DNA of 64,000 nt from Humitalea sp050632385. Its GTDB lineage: Bacteria > Pseudomonadota > Alphaproteobacteria > Acetobacterales > Acetobacteraceae. The stretch lies in the NCBI RefSeq assembly GCF_050632385.1, contig NZ_CP192599.1, positions 248,001 to 312,000 on the forward strand, read 5' to 3'. Below the pieces are notes generated by a model. That model was not told the origin of the DNA. It did not search any database and saw only the letters and a program-made list of their open reading frames with translations. The position numbers were made by a program, and so were the translations under genes. Shown here in pieces: positions 8,189 through 16,689 of the stretch. Positions within the stretch are counted from its first letter, which is position 1. Each line of letters begins with the position of its first letter.

Positions 8189-8340
8189 TGAGGCCCGCCG
8201 AACGCAGGGGGGGCTATAGCGAAGCGTTGCCGGGGCGGCAAGGGTGCGGCGGCCCTATTGTCCAATGGGGCGGGCGTGGGGTGCGCGGGCGGCACGTAAC
8301 GTGCAATCCTGTCGCCACCCCATTCGGCAAAGGAACGCAC

Positions 8341-8784
8341 ATGCAGTCTCGGTTGAAGGTTTGGACGCTCGCCCTGGGCTTGGGACTGGCCGCCATCGGC
8401 GGCACCGCATGGGCGCAGGCCGATATCATCGCAGCGCGCAAGGACGGGCTGAAGCGGGTGGGTGCCAATATGGAGGCGATCAAGCTTGTCGTGGATGCAC
8501 GCGGCGACGTGCGAACGCTGGGCCCGCGCGTGGATGAGATCGTGACCTTCTTCAGCGATTTCCCAACCCGCTTCCCGGCCGGATCCGGCACGGGCGAGAC
8601 ACGCGCCTTGCCGGCGATCTGGACCGATCGCGCCGGGTTCGATCGTGCGGCCGCCAATGCCTTGACCGCCGCGCACACGTTGCGCACGACGGTCAATGCC
8701 GGCGATGCGGCGGCGACGGCGCAGGCGTTCCAGGCCCTGGGCGGTGCCTGCGGTGCGTGCCACCGGCCTTTCCGGGGGCGCTGA
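8341..8784 (+). CDS. Cytochrome c' (class II c-type cytochrome)
   Basis: A 147-aa periplasmic haem protein: signal peptide MQSRLKVWTLALGLGLAAIGGTAWA, a four-helix body, and one haem site C137-G-A-C140-H141 close to the C-terminus, the hallmark position of class II cytochromes (Cytochrom_C_2). The family binds NO/CO or carries electrons. The convergent neighbour is a cytochrome b561-type protein, a common pairing suggesting an electron path from the quinone pool. The start is the ATG before the signal peptide. Confidence 0.93.
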   Translation: MQSRLKVWTLALGLGLAAIGGTAWAQADIIAARKDGLKRVGANMEAIKLVVDARGDVRTLGPRVDEIVTFFSDFPTRFPAGSGTGETRALPAIWTDRAGFDRAAANALTAAHTLRTTVNAGDAAATAQAFQALGGACGACHRPFRGR

Positions 8785-8843
8785 CGGCGGGACGGCCCGC
8801 CGGGCGGACCCCCGCCCGGCGAAAGCCACCCACCGCGATCGCA

Positions 8844-9527
8844 TCACCCCAATCTGGCGAGGCCGACGACAATCGCCGCCGACATGGCCAGCACGATCGC
8901 CCCGAGCCAGGCGGGGGCGATCCGCGGCGCGTGGTTCGCAGCCCAGGCCGGCATGCGTTTCACGCCGGTGATCATCGGCCGCACCAAATCCTGACCCTTG
9001 AGGACGCGGTACAGGAGGATGGCCAGGACATGCAGCGCTGTCGCTGCCAGGATCACGTAGACCACGCGGATATGGAGTGACGAAAACCAGTCGCTGACCG
9101 CCCCCGGCACGCTGCGGGCCAAGGGGCCGCGCGTAAAAATCTGGTCGTCGGTGAACAGCCCGCTGACCGCCTGCGTCAGCAGCAACCCCAGCATCGCCGC
9201 GACCATCCAGCCACCGGCCGCATTGTGCCCAGGTTCGGTATCCGGTTCCCGCCGCCCGATGTGGCGAATGTGCCTGATGGCGGCGAGCGGCGATTTCAGG
9301 AAGCGGGTGAAGCGGGCGCTTTCCGATCCGATGATGCCCCAGACGATCCGGAACACCACCAAACCCAGCATGCACAGCCCGGATGTGACATGCAGGTCCA
9401 TCCGGTGCGTCCAGGCCGACCAGCAGGACAGGCCAAGCAGCCCGACGATCCCCCAATGCGTGATCCGCACCCACGGATCCCAAACCTTCACCTGCGCATC
9501 GGCTTCCGCCGCAGTCTGTCTTGCCAT
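8844..9527 (-). CDS. Cytochrome b561-family membrane protein
   Basis: A 227-aa inner-membrane dihaem b-type cytochrome. Expected haem-ligand histidines occur in helix 1 (WVRITHWGIVG), helix 2 (DLHVTSGLCMLG) and the last core helix (ALHVLAILLYRVLKGQDLV). The final hydrophobic stretch near the C-terminus is an extra helix. The family moves electrons between quinol and periplasmic carriers; the neighbouring cytochrome c' is the likely partner. The start is the internal ATG of MARQTA; a GTG 66 bases upstream is an alternative that adds a basic N-terminus unlikely to be needed. Confidence 0.9.
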   Translation of the reverse strand: MARQTAAEADAQVKVWDPWVRITHWGIVGLLGLSCWSAWTHRMDLHVTSGLCMLGLVVFRIVWGIIGSESARFTRFLKSPLAAIRHIRHIGRREPDTEPGHNAAGGWMVAAMLGLLLTQAVSGLFTDDQIFTRGPLARSVPGAVSDWFSSLHIRVVYVILAATALHVLAILLYRVLKGQDLVRPMITGVKRMPAWAANHAPRIAPAWLGAIVLAMSAAIVVGLARLG

Positions 9528-9686
9528 CCGCTTGGGCGCCTTCGCTGTTGCACGATGGAATAAGCCTACACGAGCGCGCCACCGATGCGACACGGGCCCG
9601 TTCGATACGGGAAATCACGGGATTCCGAGGGCTTACCGCGAGGTCGCCCTTGTCGCCCGGGGCTTCGAGGGCCTAGTTACAGACCC

Positions 9687-10910
9687 ATGATGGTTCCTGG
9701 TGGCATCGGCAAATTGGTTGGATTCGGGCTGGCCGGCGTGGCCACGCTCGTGGCCGGCACCGTCTGGTACGCGGGGCGGGACGCATCCCCGCCGCCGGTG
9801 AATCTGTTGGCGCCGCAAAGCCGGCCGGTGGCGCCGGACCAGCCGCTGGCCGCCCGCGAGTCCCCCGCCCGGGCAGCGCCGTCGCCCAGCACCCCGCGGA
9901 CGGAGGCGCCCGCCGTGGCGCAGCCCGCCGTGACCCCCAGCGCCGCAACCCAGGCCACCCCGGCCCCCGCCGCGGCGACACCGGCACCCCAGGCCAGTGC
10001 CGCGACGCAAGCCGCGGCCGCCCAGCCGGCCCCAACCCCGCCCAGTTTCGATGTCGCACGCGTTGGCGCGCGCGGCACCGCCGTCATCGCCGGCCGCGCC
10101 GCGCCGGGGGCGGAGGTGCGCCTGCTCGACGGCGGGCGCGAACTTGGCCGCACCCGCGCCGACGCGCGCGGCGAATGGGTCATCCTGCCCGCCGAACCGC
10201 TGGCCGCCGGGGCCCGCGAGTTGACGCTGCATGCACGCCTGGTCGATGGGCGGGATATCGCCGGGCGGGACAGCGTGCTGATCGTCATCCCCGATGCCGC
10301 GGCCCCCCATGCGGTGGCTGAGGCCGCCCCCGCGGCGGGCGCCGATCCTGCCCCCGCGGCCCGGGCGCCGATCGTCGCCTTGCTGACGCCCTCCACCGCC
10401 CCCGCGGCGCCCCGCTTGCTGCAAGGCGGGGCCGAGGCCGCAACGCCCGGTCGCGCCCCGGCCCCGGCGCGACTCGGGCTCGACATCGTGGATTACGACA
10501 GCGCGGGTGCCATCCGTTTCGCCGGCACCGCGCCCCCGGGGGCGCCGGTCCGCGTCTATGTCGATCAGCGCCATGCCGGTGATGCCGTGGCCGGGCAGGA
10601 CGGGCGCTGGGCGCTGACGCCCACCGAGGTTCCGGCCGTCGGCCGCCACACCCTTCGGCTGGACCAGATGGCGAATGCCGGCGCGGTCGCCTCGCGCATC
10701 GAACTGCCCTTCGCCCGCGAAAGCCTGCCGGAGGGGGGGCTGGCGGATGGCCGCGTGGTGGTGCAGCCCGGCAACAACCTGTGGCGCATCGCGCGCAACA
10801 CCTATGGGCGCGGGATTCGCTACACGGTCATCTACCAGGCCAACCGCGACCAGATCCGCGACCCTTCAAAAATCTTTCCGGGCCAGATCTTCGCCGTGCC
10901 CGGCGGCTGA
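9687..10910 (+). CDS. LysM-domain cell-envelope protein
   Basis: A 407-aa protein with an N-terminal membrane anchor (KLVGFGLAGVATLVAGTVWYA), a ~100-residue Pro/Ala-rich linker, a Big-like domain around 130-210 (ARGTAVIAGRAAPGAEVRLL), a second similar unit around 270-330 (IRFAGTAPPGAPVRVYVD), and a C-terminal LysM domain (VQPGNNLWRIARNTYGRG...IFPGQIFAVPGG) that binds peptidoglycan. The two middle units look like repeats of one fold. Likely a periplasmic cell-wall-tethered protein; activity unknown. Two adjacent ATGs (9687, 9690) are equivalent starts. Confidence 0.88.
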   Translation: MMVPGGIGKLVGFGLAGVATLVAGTVWYAGRDASPPPVNLLAPQSRPVAPDQPLAARESPARAAPSPSTPRTEAPAVAQPAVTPSAATQATPAPAAATPAPQASAATQAAAAQPAPTPPSFDVARVGARGTAVIAGRAAPGAEVRLLDGGRELGRTRADARGEWVILPAEPLAAGARELTLHARLVDGRDIAGRDSVLIVIPDAAAPHAVAEAAPAAGADPAPAARAPIVALLTPSTAPAAPRLLQGGAEAATPGRAPAPARLGLDIVDYDSAGAIRFAGTAPPGAPVRVYVDQRHAGDAVAGQDGRWALTPTEVPAVGRHTLRLDQMANAGAVASRIELPFARESLPEGGLADGRVVVQPGNNLWRIARNTYGRGIRYTVIYQANRDQIRDPSKIFPGQIFAVPGG

Positions 10911-10917
10911 CGTCCGT

Positions 10918-11430
10918 TTAAGCGCGGGCATGGATCCGGCCGGAGGGTTCGGTCACCAGGCAGCCCTCCATCTCATCCAGCCAGGGATCGAGCGCGAGCG
11001 CGAAGCGCACCATCGCCGCGACCATGCTGACCGCGGAGGATGGCGCTTCGAGCGGCGCCCGTGTCTCCACCCGCAGCCGGTGGTCGGGCAGCAGCCGCAG
11101 CCGGCAGCCCGCCGGCAGCGCCACGCGCAGGCCCGGCAGGGCGGCAAACACCGCGGCCCGGTCGGCGCCCGATGCGGTGGAGGGCAGCCGCCCCACATCG
11201 GCCCCCAGGTGCAGCCCGTCCCCCAGCGCCGCATGGCAGGCCTGGCCGCGCCAGGCGAAGCGCAACCGTGGCGCCAGCCCCGGCGTTAGCGGCGACACGA
11301 GCCCATCCTCGAACACCTTGAACGGGCCGAGCGGCAGGGCCGCGGCGTCACTGCTGCCCCCACTTGTGGCATCACCACGCTGCAGGAGTGCGATTTGCGG
11401 CATGCCGCCGTGGGAATTCCGGTCCATCAT
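10918..11430 (-). CDS. Hypothetical protein
   Basis: A 170-aa protein I do not recognise. It has no clear signal peptide or transmembrane helix, many Leu/Ala/Arg, and a conserved-looking C-terminal segment (SMVAAMVRFALALDPWLDEMEG). The reading frame is uninterrupted and the opposite strand offers only shadows of psd, which supports it as a gene. It is divergent from psd and tail-to-tail with the LysM gene (7-bp gap). The start could be either of two adjacent ATGs, or a later one at MPQIALLQ. Confidence 0.6.
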   Translation of the reverse strand: MMDRNSHGGMPQIALLQRGDATSGGSSDAAALPLGPFKVFEDGLVSPLTPGLAPRLRFAWRGQACHAALGDGLHLGADVGRLPSTASGADRAAVFAALPGLRVALPAGCRLRLLPDHRLRVETRAPLEAPSSAVSMVAAMVRFALALDPWLDEMEGCLVTEPSGRIHARA

Positions 11431-11477
11431 CGCTTCAGGGTTGACCGGACAGGATGAACAGAGGATCAACCGCGATC

Positions 11478-12161
11478 ATGGCCCTTATGCAAAGTCTTCA
11501 AATGGTGTTGGCGCCGCCGCACCGTGCCGCGACCCCCTTCCTGCTGGGCGGCGCCGCCGTCGCCCTGATCGGCGGTCTGATCGCCGGCGGCTGGCTGTTC
11601 TGGCCAGGTGCCGCCTTCGTCGCCTTCTGCCTGTATTTCTTTCGCGACCCGGAGCGGACGCCCCCGGCACGCCCCGGCCTGGTGATCGCCCCCGCCGACG
11701 GCCGCGTGGTCCTGGTCGGCCCCGCCGTGCCGCCTGTCGAACTGGGCATGGGTCCCGAGACCCGCTGGCGCGTGGCGATCTTCCTGTCGGTCATGGATGT
11801 GCACATCAACCGCTGGCCGGTCGAAGGCACAGTGCGCCGCATCGCCTATCGCCACGGCAAGTTCCTCTCGGCCAACATGGACAAGGCCAGCGAGGACAAT
11901 GAACGCAACGCCGTCGCCATCGCGCTGCCCGATGGGCGGGACCTGACGGTGGTGCAGATCGCGGGGCTCGTCGCCCGCCGCATCCTCTGCTTCGCCCGCG
12001 AAGGCGATGTGACCGAGGCCGGCGCCCGCTTCGGCCTGATCCGGTTCGGCAGCCGTACCGATGTCTATCTGCCCGTCGGCGTCCGCCCCCTGGTCAGCGT
12101 CGGCCAGACCATGATCGGTGGGGAGACGGTGATCGCCGAGCTGGAAAGCCGCGCATCATGA
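11478..12161 (+). CDS. psd: Phosphatidylserine decarboxylase proenzyme
   Basis: Makes phosphatidylethanolamine from phosphatidylserine at the inner membrane using a self-generated pyruvoyl group. The 227-aa length is that of the short class (PSD-A). N-terminal HRAATPF, transmembrane segment 22-55, YFFRDPERTPP, APADG at 71-75, DVHINRWP at 107-114 with the active His, and the self-cleavage site Gly191-Ser192 in RFGSRTDVYLP are all present. The start fits the family pattern (short basic helix then PxHR); GAGGATC lies upstream. Its stop overlaps the pssA start by ATGA. Confidence 0.96.
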   Translation: MALMQSLQMVLAPPHRAATPFLLGGAAVALIGGLIAGGWLFWPGAAFVAFCLYFFRDPERTPPARPGLVIAPADGRVVLVGPAVPPVELGMGPETRWRVAIFLSVMDVHINRWPVEGTVRRIAYRHGKFLSANMDKASEDNERNAVAIALPDGRDLTVVQIAGLVARRILCFAREGDVTEAGARFGLIRFGSRTDVYLPVGVRPLVSVGQTMIGGETVIAELESRAS

Positions 12162-13039
12162 CCGCCCCCGCCCCGCCAGGCAGCGAACCGAAAGGCGGCC
12201 CGCGCCGCTTCCGCCGCTTCCATCGCCGGGTGCGCCCGCGGTTCGACGGGCTGTCGTTCAACCGGCTGATCCCGAACATCATGACTCTGTGCGGACTCTG
12301 CGCCGGGCTGGTGGCCATGCGCTTCGCACTGGAAGGGCGCTGGGACCGCGCCGCCGCGCTGATCGTCGTGGCCGCCATCATCGACGGGCTGGACGGACGC
12401 CTCGCGCGCCTGCTGAAGGCGACCAGCCGCTTCGGCGCCGAATTCGACAGCCTGGCGGATTTCCTCTCCTTCGGCGTCGCGCCGGCCTTCATCCTGTATC
12501 TCTGGACGCTGCACGGCACACCGGGCCTGGGCTTCGTGCCCTGCCTGCTCTTCGCCGTCTGCATGGCGCTGCGCCTGGCGCGCTTCAACGCGGCGCTGGA
12601 GGCGGTGCCGGGCCTCGCACCCAAGCCCGCCTATGCGCAATCCTTCTTCACCGGCGTGCCGGCACCCGCCGGGGCCGGGCTGGTCATGTTCCCCGTCTTT
12701 GCCAGCCTGATGGCCGAAGGCTGGGGCATGCCGGGGCTGGCCCAGGCCCTGCGCCATCCGATCTTCGTGGCACTGGTGCTGATGGTCGTCGGCGCGCTAC
12801 TGGTCAGCACCTTGCCCACCTGGTCCTTCAAGAACTTCAAAGTGCCGCGCGCGGTCGTGCTGCCGCTTCTGCTGGGCATCGGCGGCTACGTCGCCTTGCT
12901 GGTCGCGGAACCCTGGGCCGCCCTCGCCGCCGCTGGCCTTATCTACGGCGGCATGCTGCCCTTCTCGGCACGCTCCTACCTGCGGCTGAAGCGCGAGGCC
13001 GAGACGCTGCACGCGCCGGTGCTGGTGGACAAGGTCTAG
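12158..13039 (+). CDS. pssA: CDP-diacylglycerol--serine O-phosphatidyltransferase
   Basis: Makes phosphatidylserine from CDP-diacylglycerol and serine, the substrate for psd immediately upstream. The CDP-alcohol phosphotransferase motif D79-G80-x2-A83-R84-x8-G93-x3-D97-x3-D101 is intact. The 293-aa protein has about eight membrane helices and a basic N-terminus. The start codon overlaps the psd stop (ATGA), so the two are translated together and balance PE synthesis. The 3' end lies 4 bp from the start of a palindromic repeat element. Confidence 0.96.
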   Translation: MTAPAPPGSEPKGGPRRFRRFHRRVRPRFDGLSFNRLIPNIMTLCGLCAGLVAMRFALEGRWDRAAALIVVAAIIDGLDGRLARLLKATSRFGAEFDSLADFLSFGVAPAFILYLWTLHGTPGLGFVPCLLFAVCMALRLARFNAALEAVPGLAPKPAYAQSFFTGVPAPAGAGLVMFPVFASLMAEGWGMPGLAQALRHPIFVALVLMVVGALLVSTLPTWSFKNFKVPRAVVLPLLLGIGGYVALLVAEPWAALAAAGLIYGGMLPFSARSYLRLKREAETLHAPVLVDKV

Positions 13040-13085
13040 CAGGCTGGGAAGTCATGGGGGCGGTTGCGCCGTGGAGAGGGCTTCG

Positions 13086-13091
13086 CCCCCT
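13086..13091. repeat. Left target-site duplication of the IS481 element
   Basis: CCCCCT directly before the IS left end; the same six bases follow the right end at 14378-14383. Joining the flanks through one copy restores the palindromic element seen intact at 51 kb. Confidence 0.85.
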
Positions 13092-14377
13092 TGTTCAGAC
13101 CGGAGACATCCCTGACGCCTGTTCGGAGACATGCTTGACGCTTTTGGGCTTGGTTTCTCGGGAGAGGGACGATGCCCTGGAAGGCGTTATCTGTGATCGA
13201 CACCCGTCGGGAGTTCGTCCGTCTGGCCAGCGTCGGCGATGTCAGCGTGGCGGCGTTATGCCGTCGCTTTGGCATCAGCCGGCAGAGCGGTTTCACCCTG
13301 TTGCGGCGTCACCGCGAGGTTGGCGATGCGGGCCTCGTGGAGCGCTCGCGCCGGCCGCACGACAGCCCCAGGCGGGTGGCGCCCGAGATCGAGGCGCAGC
13401 TGCTTGCCCTGCGCGCGGCGCACCCGCGCTGGGGCGGGCGCAAGCTGGCGCGGCGGCTGCGCGACCTGGGCGTGGAGGGGGTGCCGGCGCCATCGACGGT
13501 GACGCAGGTGCTGCGCCGTGCCGGCCAGATCGACCCGATCAAGGCCGAGCGGCATCGCGCCCTGACCCGCTTTGAACGCCCAGCCCCGAACGAGCTGTGG
13601 CAGATGGACTTCAAGGGCCACATCCCGGCCGGCAGCCGGCGCTGCCACCCGCTGACCGTGCTGGACGATCATTCGCGCTACGCCCTGGGCATCGCCGCCT
13701 GTGCTGGCGAGACGCTGATCGAGGTCCAGGGTCGGCTGACCGCGCTGTTCCGCCGCTATGGCCTGCCCGGCGCCATCCTGTGCGACAATGGCTCACCCTG
13801 GGGCGCCACGGGCCATACCGGCAGGCTGGCGGTGCAGCGCAGCGCCTTCGAGGTCTGGCTGATGCGGCTGGGCGTGGCGACCCTGCATGGGCGGCCGCGG
13901 CATCCGCAGACCCAAGGCAAGGACGAGCGGTTCCACCGCACGCTGGATGTGGAGGTGCTGCAGGGCCGGCGCTTCGCCGACCTGGACGACTGCCAGGCGG
14001 CGTTCAACGCCTGGCGGCCAGTCTACAACGAACAGCGCCCGCATGAGGCGCTGGGCATGGACGTGCCGGCGAGCCGCTACCGGCCCAGCAGCCAGGGCTT
14101 TCCCGAGGTGCTGCCGACGCCCGACTACTACCAGACCGACCTGGTGCGCCGGGTGCGGCCGAATGGCTGCTTCAAGCTGCATGGCAGGATGGTCGGGCTG
14201 TCGCAGGCCTTCGCCGGGCTGGACATCGCGCTGCGTGCGACGGGGCGGGATGGCGTGCTGAGCCTGCACTTCATGCGCTTCAGGCTGGGTGAGGTGGACA
14301 TCACCGGGCCAGAAACGATAATCGGACCCGTCAGGGATGTCTCCGAACACCCGTCAAGCATCTCTCCGGTCTGAACA
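13092..14377 (+). mobile_element. IS481-family insertion sequence
   Basis: A 1286-bp element with imperfect terminal inverted repeats of about 46 bp beginning TGTTCAGACCGGAGA. Each end holds two 16-bp sub-repeats (GGAGACATCCCTGACG and GGAGACATGCTTGACG types) in opposite order at the two ends. A single transposase gene fills it, its stop codon lying inside the right repeat. Perfect 6-bp direct repeats (CCCCCT) flank it, and the ORF and both ends are intact, so the insertion looks recent and probably still active. Confidence 0.93.
13172..14374 (+). CDS. IS481-family transposase
   Basis: A 400-aa DDE-type (rve superfamily) transposase. An N-terminal helix-turn-helix (VAALCRRFGISRQSGFTLLRR, 26-46) binds the ends. 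The catalytic triad is D146 (WQMDFKGH), D205 (CDNGSPW) and E252 (GKDERFHRTL), followed by the family segment FNAWRPVYNEQRPHEALG. The C-terminus (about 330-400) is a beta-rich domain. The start follows GGGAGAGGG. The gene is uninterrupted. Confidence 0.95.
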   Translation: MPWKALSVIDTRREFVRLASVGDVSVAALCRRFGISRQSGFTLLRRHREVGDAGLVERSRRPHDSPRRVAPEIEAQLLALRAAHPRWGGRKLARRLRDLGVEGVPAPSTVTQVLRRAGQIDPIKAERHRALTRFERPAPNELWQMDFKGHIPAGSRRCHPLTVLDDHSRYALGIAACAGETLIEVQGRLTALFRRYGLPGAILCDNGSPWGATGHTGRLAVQRSAFEVWLMRLGVATLHGRPRHPQTQGKDERFHRTLDVEVLQGRRFADLDDCQAAFNAWRPVYNEQRPHEALGMDVPASRYRPSSQGFPEVLPTPDYYQTDLVRRVRPNGCFKLHGRMVGLSQAFAGLDIALRATGRDGVLSLHFMRFRLGEVDITGPETIIGPVRDVSEHPSSISPV

Positions 14378-14383
14378 CCCCCT
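14378..14383. repeat. Right target-site duplication of the IS481 element
   Basis: CCCCCT immediately after the right end of the element, identical to the six bases before its left end. Confidence 0.85.
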
Positions 14384-14607
14384 CCACACCTCCCCCACCA
14401 GGGGCCGCCGCCCCTGGACCGGCGGAATATTGGTAAAATAAAGAGAGGGGCGTGGCATTTCCATCGCCAATGGAGCGCCAATGACGCCCCTCTCTTTATT
14501 TTACCAAGTCTCGTGGGTTCCAAGGGGCCACGGCCCCTTGGTGGGGAGAGTTTGAGAGGGGCGAAGCCCCTTTCAAAGCGCAACCTCCCCCATTACTTCC
14601 CAGACCA

Positions 14608-14928
14608 CTAACGCCGTCGCCCAGCGGCGACCCGCACCGGCACCAGCGGCGCGGGGTGCCCGCTCTTCGGCGGTGCGGGCCGCTCGGCCAGCAGCATCAC
14701 GGCAACTCCCATTTGCACGCCGCCAAAGGTCAGGCCCAGGAAGAACCACAGCACTGCGGCCGGCCACCAATGCCCGGCTGCCGCCAGCAGCAGATTGCGG
14801 GCATCCCCGGGGTTGGCCGCCAACAAGCCGGCCACGAACAGCGCGGCGATGCCGAACCCGAGCACGCCGTTGAGTGCCATGAATCGCACGAGTTGCGGCA
14901 GCCGCCGCCATTGGGTCAGAAGGGACAT
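14608..14928 (-). CDS. Small membrane protein, unknown function
   Basis: A 106-aa protein with two to three transmembrane helices (FMALNGVLGFGIAALFVAGLL and WWPAAVLWFFLGLTFGGVQM) and a basic, Pro-rich C-terminus. I do not recognise the family. It starts 28 bases after the last gene of the manganese ABC operon on the same strand, so it is probably its fifth gene; a link to metal uptake is inference. GAAGG lies about 10 bases before the ATG. Its stop is 4 bp from the palindromic repeat element. Confidence 0.7.
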   Translation of the reverse strand: MSLLTQWRRLPQLVRFMALNGVLGFGIAALFVAGLLAANPGDARNLLLAAAGHWWPAAVLWFFLGLTFGGVQMGVAVMLLAERPAPPKSGHPAPLVPVRVAAGRRR

Positions 14929-14956
14929 CGCGAAATCCGCCTTCGAGGACAGCGCC

Positions 14957-15826
14957 TTATGTGGGTTCGGAAGCGCTTGCCGCCAAGGCACGCCGCCGCG
15001 CCCGGCCCAGCGCCAGCAGCCCATGCCGGGGCGCCAGCACCAGGGCAAGCACGAACAACCCCGACAGCACCAGCACGATAGACCCGGCGGTCGAGGCATT
15101 GGCGTGGTAGCTGATGAAGATGCCGACGATATTGGACAGCGCCGCCGATCCCATGGCGATCGCCGTCATCCGCGAAAAGCGATCCGTCAGCAGATAGCCG
15201 ATGCAGCCTGGCGTGATCAGCAGCGCGACCACCAGGATCACGCCAACGGCTTGCACCCCCGCCACGATCGACGCCGACAGAACCACCAGAAGGATCAGCC
15301 GCAACCGCGAGACATTGATCCCGATGGATCGCGCATGCCCCGGGTCGAAGCAGAACAATTGCAGGTCCCGCCACATCACGCCGATCAGGACCAGCGCCAC
15401 GCCGCCGATCACCAGGGTCTGGATCAGGTCCTCGCGCTCGATCCCCAGGATATTGCCGAACAGGATGTGGCTCAGGTGCAGGTCCGACGTGATCTGGGAG
15501 ATCATCAGCAAGCCCAGCGCGAACATGCCGGTGAAGACCACGCCCATCGCCGTGTCTTCCTTCACCCGGCTATGGGTCTTCACCATGCCCGATCCGATGG
15601 CGCAGACCAGCCCGGCGGCAAAGGCCCCGATGGCGAGCGGCAACCCGATCAGCCAGGCCAGCACGACGCCGGGCAGGATCGCGTGGGAAATCGCATCCCC
15701 CATCAGCGACCAGCCCTTCAGCACGATGAAGCAGGACAGCAGCGCGCAGGTGACGGCGACCAGGGTGCCGACGGCCAGGGCCTCCAGCATGAAGCCGTGG
15801 CTGAGCGGGGCGAGGAGCCAGTTCAT
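14957..15826 (-). CDS. Manganese/metal ABC transporter permease (second)
   Basis: A 289-aa inner-membrane permease of the ABC-3 family (SitD/MntB type), about nine helices. Family signatures are SLMGDAISHAILPGVVLAWL (40-59), the HILFGNILGI segment and the C-terminal TPGCIGYLLTDRF. The start overlaps the stop of the preceding permease (ATGA). It forms a heterodimer with that paralogue. The adjacent mntR argues for Mn(II) as the main substrate; Zn or Fe transport is possible in this family. Confidence 0.93.
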   Translation of the reverse strand: MNWLLAPLSHGFMLEALAVGTLVAVTCALLSCFIVLKGWSLMGDAISHAILPGVVLAWLIGLPLAIGAFAAGLVCAIGSGMVKTHSRVKEDTAMGVVFTGMFALGLLMISQITSDLHLSHILFGNILGIEREDLIQTLVIGGVALVLIGVMWRDLQLFCFDPGHARSIGINVSRLRLILLVVLSASIVAGVQAVGVILVVALLITPGCIGYLLTDRFSRMTAIAMGSAALSNIVGIFISYHANASTAGSIVLVLSGLFVLALVLAPRHGLLALGRARRRALAASASEPT

Positions 15827-16689
15827 TCTGCGGCACTCGGCGTCATGGCGACGCGCCGGGCACGGCGTGCCGCCATCACCCCGTGGCGCGGCGCCCAGGC
15901 CATCGCGGCCAGGAAGAACAGGGTCTGCAACACCACGATCGTCCCGCCGGTGGAGCCATCGAGGAAGTAGGACAGGTAAGCCCCGGCAAAGGAGGTGCCC
16001 GCCCCCAGCCCCGCCGCGATGCCGCACATCTTGCCGAAGCGGTCGGTCAGCAAATAGGCGGTGGCCCCCGGCGTCACCAACATGGCGATGACCAGCACCG
16101 CCCCCACCGTCTGCATCGCGGCGACGGCCATGGCCGCCAGCAAGGACAGCAGCAGCGCCCCCAACAGGCCAGGGTTCAGCCCAATGGCCTTGGCATGCGA
16201 CGGATCGAAGGTCACCAGCATCAGGTCCCGCCCGCGTACCGCCAGCACCGCCAGCACGCCCCCGGTGACGATCAGCATCTGCACCACGTCGGCCTCGGCG
16301 ATCCCCAGGATATTGCCGAAGACGATGGTCCGCAGGCGCAAATTGCTCGGGAAGATCGACAGCAGGAACAGCCCCGCGCCGAAGAAACTGGTGAAGACGA
16401 TGCCGATCACCGCATCCTCGCGCAGCCGGGTCCGATTGCGGATGAAACTCATCACCCCCGCCGCCATCATGCCGGAGACGAAGGCCCCCACGGCGAATGG
16501 CGCCCCCACGACCCAGGCGATCACCACCCCCGGCACCACGGCATGCGACAGCGCATCGCCCATCAGCGACCAGCCCTTGAGCGTGACGTAGCAGGACAGC
16601 AAGCCGCAGGCCGCGCCGACCACGGCGCTGACCCACATGGCCGAGAGCATGTAGTCGTACTGGAAGGGGATCAGCAGCGCCTCGATCAT
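15823..16689 (-). CDS. Manganese/metal ABC transporter permease (first)
   Basis: A 288-aa ABC-3 family permease (SitC/MntC type) with SLMGDALSHAVVPGVVIAWV at 41-60, TIVFGNILGIAEADV, and TPGATAYLLTDRFGKM. It is paralogous to the next gene and overlaps both neighbours by 4 bp, indicating translational coupling. It forms the membrane channel for metal released by the periplasmic receptor. Confidence 0.93.
   Translation of the reverse strand: MIEALLIPFQYDYMLSAMWVSAVVGAACGLLSCYVTLKGWSLMGDALSHAVVPGVVIAWVVGAPFAVGAFVSGMMAAGVMSFIRNRTRLREDAVIGIVFTSFFGAGLFLLSIFPSNLRLRTIVFGNILGIAEADVVQMLIVTGGVLAVLAVRGRDLMLVTFDPSHAKAIGLNPGLLGALLLSLLAAMAVAAMQTVGAVLVIAMLVTPGATAYLLTDRFGKMCGIAAGLGAGTSFAGAYLSYFLDGSTGGTIVVLQTLFFLAAMAWAPRHGVMAARRARRVAMTPSAAE

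Larger units (their letters stand above)
13044..14603. repeat. Composite palindromic repeat, copy 1 (interrupted by IS)
   Basis: Without the insertion this is a ~268-bp element bounded by 26-bp inverted repeats (13044-13069 and 14578-14603, CTGGGAAGT.ATGGGGG, two mismatches). Inside are stacked hairpins: CCAGGGGC..GCCCCTGG (14398-14417), a perfect 23-bp inverted pair (14430-14452 and 14485-14507), and CCAAGGGGCC..GGCCCCTTGG (14519-14540). The 23-bp pair reads GAGAGGGGCG...CGCCCCTCTC followed by TTTATTTTA on either strand, i.e. an intrinsic terminator working both ways. It fills the gap between convergent pssA and the 106-aa membrane gene. A second copy in opposite orientation is at 51080-51315. 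Confidence 0.85.

Noticed and set aside
13044..14603. Reading the palindromic repeat as a MITE derived from the IS481 element
   Set aside because: Its terminal repeats (CTGGGAAGT...) do not resemble the IS ends (TGTTCAGACC...), and copy 2 has no flanking direct repeats.
14957..16636. 559-aa frame that looks like a fusion of two permeases
   Set aside because: Only the C-terminal 289 residues are permease sequence; the rest is an out-of-frame reading of the neighbouring permease gene. The real genes overlap by ATGA.
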